A stretch of DNA of 19,374 nucleotides from Asaia bogorensis (GCA_945871455.1 CAMBXJ010000020.1:1-19374); one strand, 5' to 3'. Shown: positions 7,318 through 17,715, counted from the stretch's first letter. A program made the numbers and translations. Notes: generated by a model from the sequence alone, not told the origin.

Positions 7318-8466
7318 ATGAAATCCGCGCTCTGCGACCGTCTCGGTATCGAGTTTCCACTTTTTGCCTTCAGCCATTGCCGCGACGTCGTCGCCGCCGT
7401 CAGCAAGGCCGGTGGCTTCGGCGTGCTCGGTGCGGCCCGCTGCTCCCCCCAGGAACTGGAAGTCGAGCTGCGCTGGATAGATGATCATATCGACGGCCGT
7501 CCCTACGGCGTGGACCTGCTGATCCCGGAAAACCTGTCCGTCCGTACCGAGGCAGGGGTCAACACAGGCACGATGCTGGCCCAGATCCCGGAGACACACC
7601 GGACATTCGTGCACGACCTGCTGCAACGCCACGGCGTCGATCCCGCCAGCGTCATCCCTGGCCCGCAGCGCGACGACCCGAACGCCCCGCCGCCGTATCA
7701 GTTCGACACCGGCGAGCAACTGATGGATGTCGCCTTCCGCCATCCGATCCGCCTGATCGCCAATGCCCTCGGCGTGCCCCCACGTTCCATGATGGACCGC
7801 GCCCGCCACCACGGCATCCCCTGCGCAGCCCTGGTGGGCGCTCGCGAACATGCCGTGCGCCAGGTCGAAGCGGGCGTCGACATCATCGTCGCCCAGGGTG
7901 GAGAGGCCGGGGGCCATTGCGGCGAAGTCTCCACCATGGTGCTGATCCCCGAGGTGCTGCGCGCGATCAAGGGCATGCGCCCGGTCCCGGTGCTGGCCGC
8001 CGGCGGCATCATGACGGGACGGCAGATGGCCGCCTGCATGGCCATGGGCGCGGCCGGCGCGTGGACCGGCTCGGTCTGGCTGGCAACGGCCGAGGCCGAA
8101 ACCTCCCCGGTGTTTCGCGACAAGATGGTCGCCGCCCGCTCCCGCGACACCATCCGATCCCGCGGTCGCACCGGCAAACCCTCCCGCCAGCTCCGTTCGG
8201 CCTGGACCGACGCCTGGGAAGGCCCCGACAGCCCGGGCTTCCTGCCCATGCCGCTGCAAGGCCTGTTGGCGGAACCGGCAATGCAGCGCGTCAACAAATC
8301 CGCCGAGGCCGGCAACGCGGCGGCCCTGCCCCTGGTCAGCTATTTCGTCGGCCAGGGCGTCGGATTGGTGGACGGCATCCCCTCGGCCCGATCCGTCGTG
8401 CAGGATTTCATGGCGGAGTTCGCCGACGCGCTGGAGGATATGCGGCAACTGACCGAGGGGGTGTGA
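7318..8466 (+). CDS. Nitronate monooxygenase (2-nitropropane dioxygenase) family flavoprotein
   Basis: An FMN-dependent TIM-barrel enzyme of the nitronate monooxygenase family, which oxidises alkyl nitronates or related substrates with O2. Seen in order: an IEFPLFAFSHCRDVVAAVSKAGGFGVLG opening (barrel strand 1 with the small-residue turn), AQGGEAGGHCGEVSTMVL (the conserved EAGGH segment, FMN/substrate region), VLAAGGIMTGRQMAACMAMGA and GSVWLATAEA (phosphate-binding strands). 382 residues. ATG 7318 follows CAGGA about 7 bases upstream. Residues ~55-130 contain an insertion (DVDLL-like, then HDLLQRHGVDP) longer than in the minimal bacterial enzymes, typical of a subgroup with unknown substrate. 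Probably the second gene of a two-gene operon with the VOC protein. The convergent DUF29 gene ends 113 bases downstream. Confidence 0.88.
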   Translation: MKSALCDRLGIEFPLFAFSHCRDVVAAVSKAGGFGVLGAARCSPQELEVELRWIDDHIDGRPYGVDLLIPENLSVRTEAGVNTGTMLAQIPETHRTFVHDLLQRHGVDPASVIPGPQRDDPNAPPPYQFDTGEQLMDVAFRHPIRLIANALGVPPRSMMDRARHHGIPCAALVGAREHAVRQVEAGVDIIVAQGGEAGGHCGEVSTMVLIPEVLRAIKGMRPVPVLAAGGIMTGRQMAACMAMGAAGAWTGSVWLATAEAETSPVFRDKMVAARSRDTIRSRGRTGKPSRQLRSAWTDAWEGPDSPGFLPMPLQGLLAEPAMQRVNKSAEAGNAAALPLVSYFVGQGVGLVDGIPSARSVVQDFMAEFADALEDMRQLTEGV

Positions 8467-8579
8467 TCCAAGGTTGAGCGTTCGTGCGATGCGCTTTCGC
8501 GCCGCTCCCCGGCGCCGTATCGACGGCTGCTGGCGGATGTCCCGTTCCGGGCGCCGCCACGCCAGTCTCCAATCCGTGA

Positions 8580-9068
8580 TCAGCCAGGATGTTCAGCCTG
8601 GTTCGACAGGTTCCCGGCAACCCGCTCCACCAATCCCGCCACGTCCTCGCGCAACAACTGATCCAAAGAGCACGGACATCTTTCCGGCACACGCCGCCCG
8701 CCATCCCCCAGATCGCTCGCGGCCACCTGACGAGCCGCCAGCGCGAACAGACGATCCAGATCAATTCTCTGTCGCATCGACGGCGCGAACCGCTGCTCGG
8801 CTTCCGCCTGAAACGCGACGATCTCCTCTCGCCAGTGCCGGACCGCCGAATGGTCCGGCCACAGCGCGCATTTCAGGAGATGAACCAACATCTGTCGCAG
8901 ATGGCTTCGAACCGCGTTCAGCTCCGACAGGCCCACGTCCTCGATCTCCTCGACGACATGCGCCCAGTCGATACCGTTGACACGGTCCCCCTTTGCCAGC
9001 CGGCGCAAGAGCTCGGCCTGCTGGTCCGACCACGCCAAGATATCCTGATCGTAAGCGACGTCCTGCAT
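8580..9068 (-). CDS. DUF29 family protein
   Basis: A 162-residue cytoplasmic protein of the DUF29 family, whose function is unknown. Family marks: YDQDILAWSDQQAELLRRL at the N-terminus, IDWAHVVEEIEDVGLSELNAVRSHLRQMLVHLLK as the long conserved helix, WREEI, and an ERCPCSLDQLL segment near the C-terminus, where most members have CPW. After that point the usual short tryptophan-rich end is replaced by a different 25-residue tail (EDVAGLVERVAGNLSNQ), so the last part may have been altered by a frameshift. ATG 9068 is used. It is convergent to the nitronate monooxygenase gene and lies next to the MITE-like element. Confidence 0.8.
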   Translation of the reverse strand: MQDVAYDQDILAWSDQQAELLRRLAKGDRVNGIDWAHVVEEIEDVGLSELNAVRSHLRQMLVHLLKCALWPDHSAVRHWREEIVAFQAEAEQRFAPSMRQRIDLDRLFALAARQVAASDLGDGGRRVPERCPCSLDQLLREDVAGLVERVAGNLSNQAEHPG

Positions 9069-9102
9069 GCCCGCACGTTATGTCATTCGTGGGACCGATG
9101 TC

Positions 9103-9340
9103 TAATACCAACCCGCGAAAAGATCGACTCTCCGGTCGGTGCCACCTCGTCATGCCGCCCCCCGGGTCCGGCAAAGGGCCGGCCCGAGGACAGGCTCCGG
9201 CCGGCATCCACGAATTGCCCAGGCTGCAACCACGGCAGTCGTGGATGGCGGCCCGGAGCCTGTTCCTCGGGCTTGACCCGAGGGGCCGCCATGACGGAAT
9301 TGCAGTGCCGGTGGGTCATTGTTTTGGCAGGTTGGTATAA
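9103..9340. mobile_element. MITE-like non-coding element with terminal inverted repeats and long internal hairpin
   Basis: The ends are ATACCAACC (9105-9113) and its exact reverse complement GGTTGGTAT (9330-9338); the outer bases extend the match imperfectly. Inside is a long near-palindrome: left arm 9148-9213, right arm 9239-9296, separated by a 25-base spacer. The arms share CGTCATG, GGGTC, CCCGAGGA, CAGGCTCCGG and CATCCACGA, with one small expansion in the left arm. The CGTCATG...CATCCACGA arms with a GGGCTTGACCCG core resemble a repeat widespread between genes in alphaproteobacteria. No transposase is encoded, so it would need one in trans. The boundaries and mobility are inferred. Confidence 0.6.
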
Positions 9341-9372
9341 CACTACGTGATCGCCCGCTGTCCGAGGATTGA

Positions 9373-9651
9373 CTTTCAGCGGAACCGACAGCGCTGCCAC
9401 CGCACGGGATCCTCTCCTCTTTCACGCTGCACGATCCGAGCGGAACCCGCCTGCTTGGCTTCGACAACGTCCGTGGCGTGGCACCGCTTTTGTTGCGCGA
9501 TCGGAAGGCCACGACCGAACATGACCATTGGCATCGCCCGCCCCCAAATGATAACGGCCGGCCCTACCGCTTCAGCGGTGCCGGCCAATTGTCCGCGGAT
9601 TTCCTCGCTCAGACGCAGCGCATCTTCGCCGCGGCGACCGCGGCCTATTAG
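9373..9651 (+). pseudogene. 5'-truncated TumE/DUF6516-like toxin remnant
   Basis: After TGA at 9370-9372 the frame runs open to TAG 9649-9651 and reads PPHGILSSFTLHDPSG, TRLLGFDNVRG, TEHDHWHR, GRPYRFSGAGQLSADFL. This follows the C-terminal two thirds of TumE/DUF6516 toxins (PHG near a strand, a GYDN/GFDN turn, DHRH, PYRF, LLADF). No start codon of any usual kind lies in frame after the TGA, and the N-terminal ~40 residues are missing. The damage begins about 30 bases after the MITE-like element, suggesting that insertion or a linked deletion removed the 5' end. The usual partner antitoxin gene was not found. Its stop overlaps the convergent amine oxidase stop. Assignment is from memory of the family pattern. 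Confidence 0.55.
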
Positions 9652-11225
9652 GGCAGCCAGGCTGGCCGGGGCAGGTTAAATCGCGAGGACAGCATGTTCT
9701 CCGCCGTTTGCAGCGCGCCCTCGACCCACCCCTGGCCTGTCGACCACGCCTCACCCACGATATGCAGCGATACTCCGGGCAACGGGGTCTGAATGCGATC
9801 CATCACCTCCCAGCTTTTCTCGCCCTGGTTCCAGCTATGCCAGCCGCCGCCATAGGGATCGTCGCCCCAGTTCATGTAGCCGGCCGACAGGACGGGCGGC
9901 GGTGCCGAAAGTCCGTGCACGGTGACCAACTGACGCAGCATCTCGAATACGAACGGCCCGTTCGGGTCCATCCGGGTGAAGCCGCGCGCACCAGGGCTTT
10001 CCACCTGTCTCAGCCCGTCCCAGAAATCCTCCGAGTCGCCGTCGAAATAGGCCATTGTGGCAAAGCCCGAGGGGTTGGCGCCGCGCTCCGGCTCCGAGCC
10101 GAAATAATAGAACTGGCGCGCTGGCAGATCGGTCGTGGCGCTGCCGCTGGTCAGCCCGAACTGGCGCCAGTAAGGCTCCGGATGGATCATGAACGCCTTG
10201 CACAGGGATCGTGGGGTCACGCTTCCCATCAGCCTGCGCACGCTGGCATCCCTCAGGGCCGCGAAGTCCTCGATCAGTTCCAGAGAGCGGCGCGGCAGCC
10301 CAAGGATCACCCGACGCGCCCGGATCACACGCAGGCCCGACGGAGTCATGAACGCAAGCTCATGCAGCCCGGTGCCGGTCTGGGTCGGCACCCGCAGGCT
10401 GACCAGGCGATGCCCCATTTCGGTGGCGACGCCCTTGCCGCCCAGCCGCGACGCAAGCGTGAGGGCCAGGGACTGCAGCCCATCGTTCAGCGTGCGATAC
10501 TGCGGGTGATTGGCAAAATCGGCGAGCAGCCAGGGCAGGGCCTCGCTTGCGCTCCAACTCGTTGGGATCGACAGATAGCCGCCGCCCATGCGCACCACCG
10601 CCATCGCTTCCTGCGACAGAAAGCGGTTCAGCAGCTCTCGGTAGCCCCAGGCATGCAGCGGGCGCCCGTCCACCAGCGCGTCCCGCTGGATCGGCGCCCA
10701 CTGCGCCATTGTCAGCCGCTCTGCGTTCGGAATGACCTGGTCGATCGCCTTCACCATCAGTGCGACGGGATCAAGTCCCTGCTCGTCTGGCGCCAGGTCG
10801 AACGGTATCGCGCCCTTGCGCGCATAATCGCGCACCTTCCAGCGCTTGCCACGGATGTAGACCAGGTTGTCCGCCCCCCCCATGGGGAATCCGCGATTGG
10901 GAATGGCCAGGTGCTCGATGAGGTTGGCGGCGATTCGGTGGCTGGTCAGGTAGCGCATGCCACCGAATTCGGAGACGATTCCTTCCGCTCCCGGCATGCG
11001 AACCGAAAACGTGCGGCCTCCGATCCGATCCGTCGCCTCGAACACCGCCAGTTGGTTGGCGGGCATGCCGGCCTCTACCAGGCGGAAGGCGGAATAAAGG
11101 CCGGACACCCCGCCACCGACGATGGCGGTATCGAGCGTATCCGACGTCGCGGCGTGCAGCGGCTGACCCAGCCCGACCCCGGCGGTCGCTGCGGTCGCGG
11201 CGACGAACCAGCGGCGTGATACCAT
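9648..11225 (-). CDS. Tat-exported flavin-dependent amine oxidase
   Basis: A flavin monoamine oxidase family protein (PF01593 type), 525 residues. Residues 1-25 are a twin-arginine signal (SRRWFVAATAATAGVGLG, cleavage near HAA), indicating export folded with FAD to the periplasm. The FAD-binding motif is IVGGGVSGLYSAFRLVEAG at 35-53, followed by the ADP-ribose acid FEATDRIGGRTFSV and a GGMRYL segment; the C-terminal FAD motif is LHIVGEAWSTGQGWVEGAL. The frame is open to ATG 11243, but 11225 is chosen because GGGGAGAAAGG lies just before it, while 11243 has no such site. The substrate could be an amine, an amino acid or a polyamine; nothing in the neighbourhood decides this. The upstream same-strand gene is a broken MFS transporter. 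Confidence 0.85.
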   Translation of the reverse strand: MVSRRWFVAATAATAGVGLGQPLHAATSDTLDTAIVGGGVSGLYSAFRLVEAGMPANQLAVFEATDRIGGRTFSVRMPGAEGIVSEFGGMRYLTSHRIAANLIEHLAIPNRGFPMGGADNLVYIRGKRWKVRDYARKGAIPFDLAPDEQGLDPVALMVKAIDQVIPNAERLTMAQWAPIQRDALVDGRPLHAWGYRELLNRFLSQEAMAVVRMGGGYLSIPTSWSASEALPWLLADFANHPQYRTLNDGLQSLALTLASRLGGKGVATEMGHRLVSLRVPTQTGTGLHELAFMTPSGLRVIRARRVILGLPRRSLELIEDFAALRDASVRRLMGSVTPRSLCKAFMIHPEPYWRQFGLTSGSATTDLPARQFYYFGSEPERGANPSGFATMAYFDGDSEDFWDGLRQVESPGARGFTRMDPNGPFVFEMLRQLVTVHGLSAPPPVLSAGYMNWGDDPYGGGWHSWNQGEKSWEVMDRIQTPLPGVSLHIVGEAWSTGQGWVEGALQTAENMLSSRFNLPRPAWLP

Positions 11226-11295
11226 GACCTTTCTCCCCGACATGCGTCGTTACTTATCACGAAGTGTCAATTTATCCGGCCACTCGGGTGGGCGC

Positions 11296-11329
11296 CAGAG
11301 GCGCGGGTGCGACAGAGGCGCGGGTGCGG
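11296..11329 (+). repeat. Two 17-bp direct repeats
   Basis: CAGAGGCGCGGGTGCGA at 11296-11312 is repeated at 11313-11329 with only the last base changed. It sits between the amine oxidase start and the truncated MFS gene, close to where the MFS C-terminal half is missing, so it may mark a deletion-prone site. Confidence 0.6.
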
Positions 11330-11351
11330 GCCGGCCGATCGCCCCGACGGG

Positions 11352-12017
11352 TCAGCAACTCGCCGGCCCGCGCTCCGGCGTCGGGCCCAGCGCGCCATAG
11401 GGACGAAGGCCGATACGGTCAGGGGATTCCGGTAGCAGGATCATCAGGGCCGGGATCAACATGGCGATCGCGGCGCTGACGGTGAACGAAACCGCCTGCC
11501 AGCCGTAGCGCGACGACAAATCCGCCAGCAACGGTAGGAAGATCAACTGCCCCGCTGCATTGGCGGAGATCATGATGCCGATCGCGACACCGCGTCTGGA
11601 AACGAACCAACGGTTCACTACCGCGGTCGCCATGCCGATCGCGCCGGCGGAGGACCCGACGCCAACCATCACTCCCCAGGTCGCGTAAAGCTGCCAGGCC
11701 TGGGTCATGAAGCCGGACAGCACGGTGCCCGCCAGCATCAGCCCCAGACACACCAGCAACGTGCGCTTCAGTCCGAACCCGTCCAGCAGCGCCGCCATCA
11801 CCGGGCTGAGCAGGCCAAGCAACAGGATATTGAGCGACACAGCGCCGGAAATCTTCGCAATGTCCCATCCGAAGGCACGTTGCAACGGCACGATGATGAC
11901 GCCGGGGGCGGAGCGGACACCCATGCCGACGAGGGTGGAGCAGAACATCACACCGAGAACGATCCAGGCATAGTGCAGCCGCCCGGAGAACAATTTGGCA
12001 AGAATTCTGGAACTCAC
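11352..12017 (-). pseudogene. MFS transporter, N-terminal half only
   Basis: Encodes 221 residues that match the first six transmembrane helices of an MFS transporter: HYAWIVLGVMFCSTLVGMGV, the loop between helices 2 and 3 (LDGFGLKRTLLV), YATWGVMVGVGSSAGAIGMATAVVNRWFVSRRGVAIGI and a sixth helix ending LPESPDRIGLRPYG. It stops where the central cytoplasmic loop should begin. Full-length members have about 400 residues and twelve helices. Only ~110 bases separate its stop from the next gene and hold no remnant of the second half, so this is a deletion, not a frameshift. The start is GTG 12017 with AGAAGG about 8 bases upstream, so translation may still be intact. Probably non-functional. Confidence 0.72.
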
Positions 12018-12331
12018 GATCGGCGCCTTCTACTGACTTGCGGCTGATCGGCGGGATTGTCTTCCGAGGGTGCCAATCCGGCAAGTCTCTCCGGTCAGGG
12101 AGAGACGGGAATCCCTACTGGAGTCCCCCGGGTATTCTCTTGGCGGGTATCATCGGACATGCGGTTCGATTGACGACGTGCCTTATGCCAGCAGACCTGA
12201 CAGCGACCGATCGGCGTCCCCAGCCCGGCGTTGACGAACTTGACCCGGCCCCTTTCCCCACCAACCTTGTCCCACTGGCCCTTTCCCCATTGGCCCTATC
12301 GCCGCCGGCGCCAGGCTGCCATTTTCGCGAT
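12018..12331. other. Divergent intergenic region between the MFS remnant and recF
   Basis: A 314-base gap holding the start regions of two divergent genes. The frame of recF is open through it, but I see no family-conserved protein in that extension. A 15-bp unit occurs twice near the 3' end (12272-12286 and 12287-12301, form CCAYTGGCCCTWTCS). No clear promoter pair or DnaA-box cluster was seen. Confidence 0.5.
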
Positions 12332-13513
12332 GTGCCTCGCCTCCAGCGCCTCATCCTGACGAATTTTCGCAACTATGCGTCCCTAACCTGGCGCCCGGCG
12401 GCGAAAATCGGCGTGCTTTATGGTCCCAATGGAAGTGGGAAGACCAATCTTCTGGAGGCCATCTCCCTGTTGGTGCCTGGCCGAGGACTGCGGGGCGCGC
12501 GCAATGTCGATTTGCCCCGACGCGGATCGACCGGCGGTTGGGCGGTCGCCGGTCGCTTCATCACCGCATCCGGTATTGGCGCATCTGGTATCACCGATAT
12601 CGGCACTGGTTCGGCGCCGGATGCGGGCACCGATCGCCGTGTGTTCCGCCTGGATGGCGCCGCCCCGCGCAACCAGGCGGAGATTGCCGCGCGAACCGCC
12701 TCGGTCTGGCTGACACCGCAGATGGACCGGCTGTTCCAGGACGGGCTGTCAGGGCGCCGGCGCTTTCTGGATCGGTTGGTCTGGGCGCTGGAACCCACGC
12801 ATGCCAGCGAGATGGCGGCGCACGACACCGCAACCGGCAGCCGCAACCGGCTGCTGGCGGAAGGGCGCGGCGATCGGGCCTGGCTCGCCGGGTTGGAGGA
12901 TGCGATGGCTCGTCACGCGGTGACCGCCACCGCGTCCCGTCTGACCCTGGTCAATCGGCTGAACGCCGCGTTGGCGGCCGGGGTCGCGGGGGCATTTCCG
13001 GCGGCGCTGATCGGCCTGCGTTGTCCGATCGCCGAACGCCTGACCGAGCAACCGGCGCTGGCGGTGGAGGATTGGATGCGGGAGACTCTGGCCGCGAATC
13101 GGCCTCGCGACAACGCGGCCGGTTCGGCCATCCTGGGCGCTCACCGCACCGACCTGACCTTGGAGGACGCGACCACCGGCACGCCGGCGGCCCTGGCCAG
13201 CACGGGTGAGCAGAAATCGCTGCTGGTCGGGGTGATCCTGGCGCATGCCTCGGTGATCGCGGCGACGCGCGGGTTTGCGCCTCTGCTGCTGCTGGATGAA
13301 CCGGCGGTGCATCTGGACCCGGTTCGGCGGGCGGCCTTGTTCGAGGCGCTGGCCGGATTGGAGAGCCAGACCGTGATGACCGGCACCGACGCAGACCTGT
13401 TTCTGGGGCTGGCCGAGCGGGCGGAGGCGTTTCGGACGGGTGATGGTGGGTTGTGGCGGGACGAACGGTTCCAGGGGGGCGTCAGCGCCTCGGACGAAGG
13501 TGTCGCGGGCTGA
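12332..13513 (+). CDS. recF: DNA replication/repair protein RecF
   Basis: An SMC-like ATPase that binds gapped DNA and, with RecO and RecR, loads RecA at stalled forks and gaps. Walker A is GPNGSGKT at residues 31-38 and the signature motif STGEQKSLL starts near 290. Walker B is LLLLDEP with D322/E323, followed by a D-loop HLD. The N-terminus (LQRLILTNFRNYASLTWRP) is the typical RecF opening, which sets the start at GTG 12332; upstream in-frame ATGs at 12038 and 12186 would add a proline-rich, repeat-containing leader absent from the family. The site upstream is weak. Around residues 70-95 there is a Gly/Thr-rich insertion (SGIGASGITDIGTG) before RVFRLDGAAPRNQ. 393 residues. gyrB follows after 127 bases, as at many alphaproteobacterial loci. 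dnaA and dnaN do not precede it. Confidence 0.92.
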   Translation: MPRLQRLILTNFRNYASLTWRPAAKIGVLYGPNGSGKTNLLEAISLLVPGRGLRGARNVDLPRRGSTGGWAVAGRFITASGIGASGITDIGTGSAPDAGTDRRVFRLDGAAPRNQAEIAARTASVWLTPQMDRLFQDGLSGRRRFLDRLVWALEPTHASEMAAHDTATGSRNRLLAEGRGDRAWLAGLEDAMARHAVTATASRLTLVNRLNAALAAGVAGAFPAALIGLRCPIAERLTEQPALAVEDWMRETLAANRPRDNAAGSAILGAHRTDLTLEDATTGTPAALASTGEQKSLLVGVILAHASVIAATRGFAPLLLLDEPAVHLDPVRRAALFEALAGLESQTVMTGTDADLFLGLAERAEAFRTGDGGLWRDERFQGGVSASDEGVAG

Positions 13514-13576
13514 GCGGCGGGCGTCGGTCATGTTCGTCGGGGTGGCGATCAAATGAGGCGATGCTCCCCCCTGTCC

Positions 13577-16082
<2,506 letters not shown>

Positions 16083-16103
16083 GGGTTGGGGGCTGCCATC
16101 CGG

Positions 16104-16135
16104 CACCGCCGTCATCGTGATGCGGCGATTTGGTG
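16104..16135 (+). terminator. Candidate terminator after gyrB
   Basis: CACCGCCGTCATC (16104-16116) can pair with GATGCGGCG (16119-16127) with one bulge, and the outer CACC/GGTG extends it with an ATTT interruption. No strong T-run follows, so a weak or Rho-assisted terminator is the most that can be said. Confidence 0.35.
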
Positions 16136-16628
16136 CGTGACAATGTGTGGCGGGTGCGGACCGAGAACGGTTATGGCGCGGCACGTAGAGTCTCCGATGG
16201 CGATGCACGAGGCGGGACGATGCTGGACCGGATTTTCCCAGACCACATCGGCCTCGCGCCGCGGTGCCGACGGAATGCGATCCGGCGTCTGTCGCTGTTC
16301 GGGTCCGTCCTGAAGGGCACATCCACGCCGGACAGCGATGTCAATCTGCTGATGGGATTCGGCCTAAGATCGGAACATGACCCGCTTCGTCTCGCGGGGA
16401 TCGAGGCGGAGTTGTCCGCGTTACTCGACGGAAGGCGGGTTGACCTTCGTACCGCCCCCGATCTGAGCGCCCGTTTCCGCGACGATGTACTGCGCACCGC
16501 CGCGGTCGAACTTGCCGTCCGAGGATCGCATCCGCGTACGCCTTATGCTGGAGGCGACCGACACTGTGGCCGGCTTCATCGCGGGACGAGGTCGCTCGGG
16601 CCTGGATCACGACCGCATATTTTTGTTC

Positions 16629-17043
16629 TTATATCGTTATTTTTTTGGGAGACTGACTTCGGCCTGAGGCGCAATGGCATCAACCAGCGGGCCCTGTTTC
16701 TCCAGCGCCTGCTTTGTGCCCTTCGTATCTTCGAGTCTACCATGAAAATAGGCCCCGGAATCCGAACAAGCAGCGGAAAACCGCCATTTTCTGCCATGGG
16801 GGTGCCGCCGCGGCCGCTGGCCAACTTCGTGGCAAGAATCGCGGAGCCGCGGTTCGTGGTGTGCGGAACCCATGGGACTCTCGCGGACAGGCAAGGTGTC
16901 CTGGGTAAGTTCCACGATTCTCCACCACGAAGACACGAAGGGCACGAAGAAGCAAGATTGCGACAACACCGCCGGCGGTTCGGTTCGCCAAGCAGACCGG
17001 ATCTCCGCAGTCCCAACAAACAGCGCTATAAAAGCCGTTGTAT
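16629..17043. mobile_element. Insertion of about 415 bases inside the HEPN gene, with inverted CACGAAG repeats
   Basis: The limits are set by where the HEPN homology stops (16628) and resumes (17044). The insert contains CTTTGTGCCCTTCGTATCTTCG at 16712-16733 and, about 190 bases on and inverted, CGAAGACACGAAGGGCACGAAG at 16928-16949; the two match at 20 of 22 positions. The (CACGAAGRA)n motif is a repeat found between genes in many unrelated environmental bacteria. No transposase is encoded. TTTTTGTTC (16620-16628) and TATTTATTC (17041-17049) at the edges match at 7 of 9 positions and might be a worn target duplication. What kind of element this is remains unknown. Confidence 0.6.
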
Positions 17044-17104
17044 TTATTCGCCCTCGTGCGGACGATCAAAGTCGTTGGAGAGGCGGCTACAAAGATTTCG
17101 GCTG

Positions 17105-17112
17105 CCCCCCCC
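17105..17112 (+). repeat. Eight-C homopolymer at the HEPN frameshift point
   Basis: A run of eight C lies exactly where the HEPN reading switches frame. One more C (or two fewer) would restore GEAATKIS to RQAAPDVPW. It is therefore either the cause of a slippage mutation or an unresolved sequencing length. Confidence 0.8.
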
Positions 17113-17484
17113 GGCAAGCCGCGCCTGACGTGCCGTGGAGCCAGATCACGGCGATACGCAATCGGCTGATCCATGCCTATTTCGAGATCGACCCAAATAT
17201 TCTTTGGAAGACAGCGGACGAGGAGATTCCGGCGCTGCGAAGCGCGCTCTTGGCGCTGATCGAAAATCAGTGAGTTGGAACGAGCATCTATTCCTTGAGC
17301 GCCCAAGCCTCCACCTTGTCGGTCGTTACGGTTTAGGACTCTCCATCTGAATTTTGTTAGTAATACTTAGCGACTGGTCGGAGCAAACAAATTTGAACCT
17401 TTGCCCCCTGCGTCCAGGGCATGTGGTTCCCTCGTGCATGAGACATCGCCTCTCGCTTACTTGCCGGTTTCGGTGGCGTTTCGT

Positions 17485-17505
17485 AACATATATGTTCATT
17501 TGAAC
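17485..17505. promoter_or_regulatory. Overlapping palindromes, possible protein-binding site
   Basis: AACATATATGTT (17485-17496) is a perfect 12-bp palindrome. It shares GTT with the second one, GTTCATTTGAAC (17494-17505; 5-bp arms, TT centre). No intact gene starts close by, so it may be a relic operator or chance. Confidence 0.25.
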
Positions 17506-17715
17506 AGTCGAACGCTGCGTTCACCATGGGATCGGACTGATTGTTCCAAGAGTACCAAGCCCAGACGCCGGATGCTCGGCAACCGTAGAGAAATTAAGTA
17601 AAACCTCAGCCTTCGTGTAGCAATATTCAGTAATTACGAACCAACATCAGACCCCCGAAATCATGGCGTTCTTTCGGACCACAATTCAGGTGCAGAACAC
17701 AGCCCTGAACGAATT

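Larger units (their letters stand above)
16220..17128 (+). pseudogene. MNT nucleotidyltransferase (MntA-like antitoxin) with altered active site and read-through C-terminus
   Basis: The first ~100 residues are a minimal nucleotidyltransferase domain as found in HEPN/MNT (type VII) toxin-antitoxin pairs, where MntA adenylylates the HEPN toxin. The motif is FGSVLKGTSTPDSDVNLLM: G28, S29, then ten residues, D40, but N42 where the second catalytic Asp belongs (AAT, one transition from GAT). The third Asp is present (RRVDL, D75). After LRTAAVELAV the family normally stops near the HEPN start. Here the frame stays open past it, through the inserted element, to TGA 17126-17128, giving a long non-homologous tail. 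ATG 16220 has GAGGCGGG upstream. It may retain the fold but is probably not an active adenylyltransferase; a frameshifted or lost stop is inferred. Confidence 0.65.
16512..17273 (+). pseudogene. HEPN-domain toxin (HepT-like) split by an insertion and a frameshift
   Basis: The 5' part, 16512-16628, reads PSEDRIRVRLMLEATDTV, AGFIAGRGRSGLDHDRI and starts with TTG overlapping the MNT frame, as expected for the toxin of the pair. The continuation appears only at 17044: LFALVRTIKVVGEAATKIS (one frame, to the C-run at 17105-17112), then in the next frame RQAAPDVPWSQITAIRNRLIHAYFEIDPNILWKTADEEIPALRS to TGA 17271-17273. Joined, the pieces give a normal-length HEPN protein with the RNase motif RxxxxH (RNRLIH). 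It is therefore broken twice: by ~415 bases of foreign sequence, and by a shift at an eight-C run. The order confirms an original MNT-HEPN operon downstream of gyrB. Confidence 0.8.

Noticed and set aside
7081..8448. A 455-codon minus-strand open frame opposite the VOC and nitronate monooxygenase genes
   Set aside because: Shadow frame; the plus-strand frames carry the recognisable family motifs and ribosome-binding sites.
9708..11219. A 503-codon open frame on the plus strand opposite the amine oxidase
   Set aside because: Shadow of the amine oxidase, whose FAD motifs and Tat signal are on the other strand.
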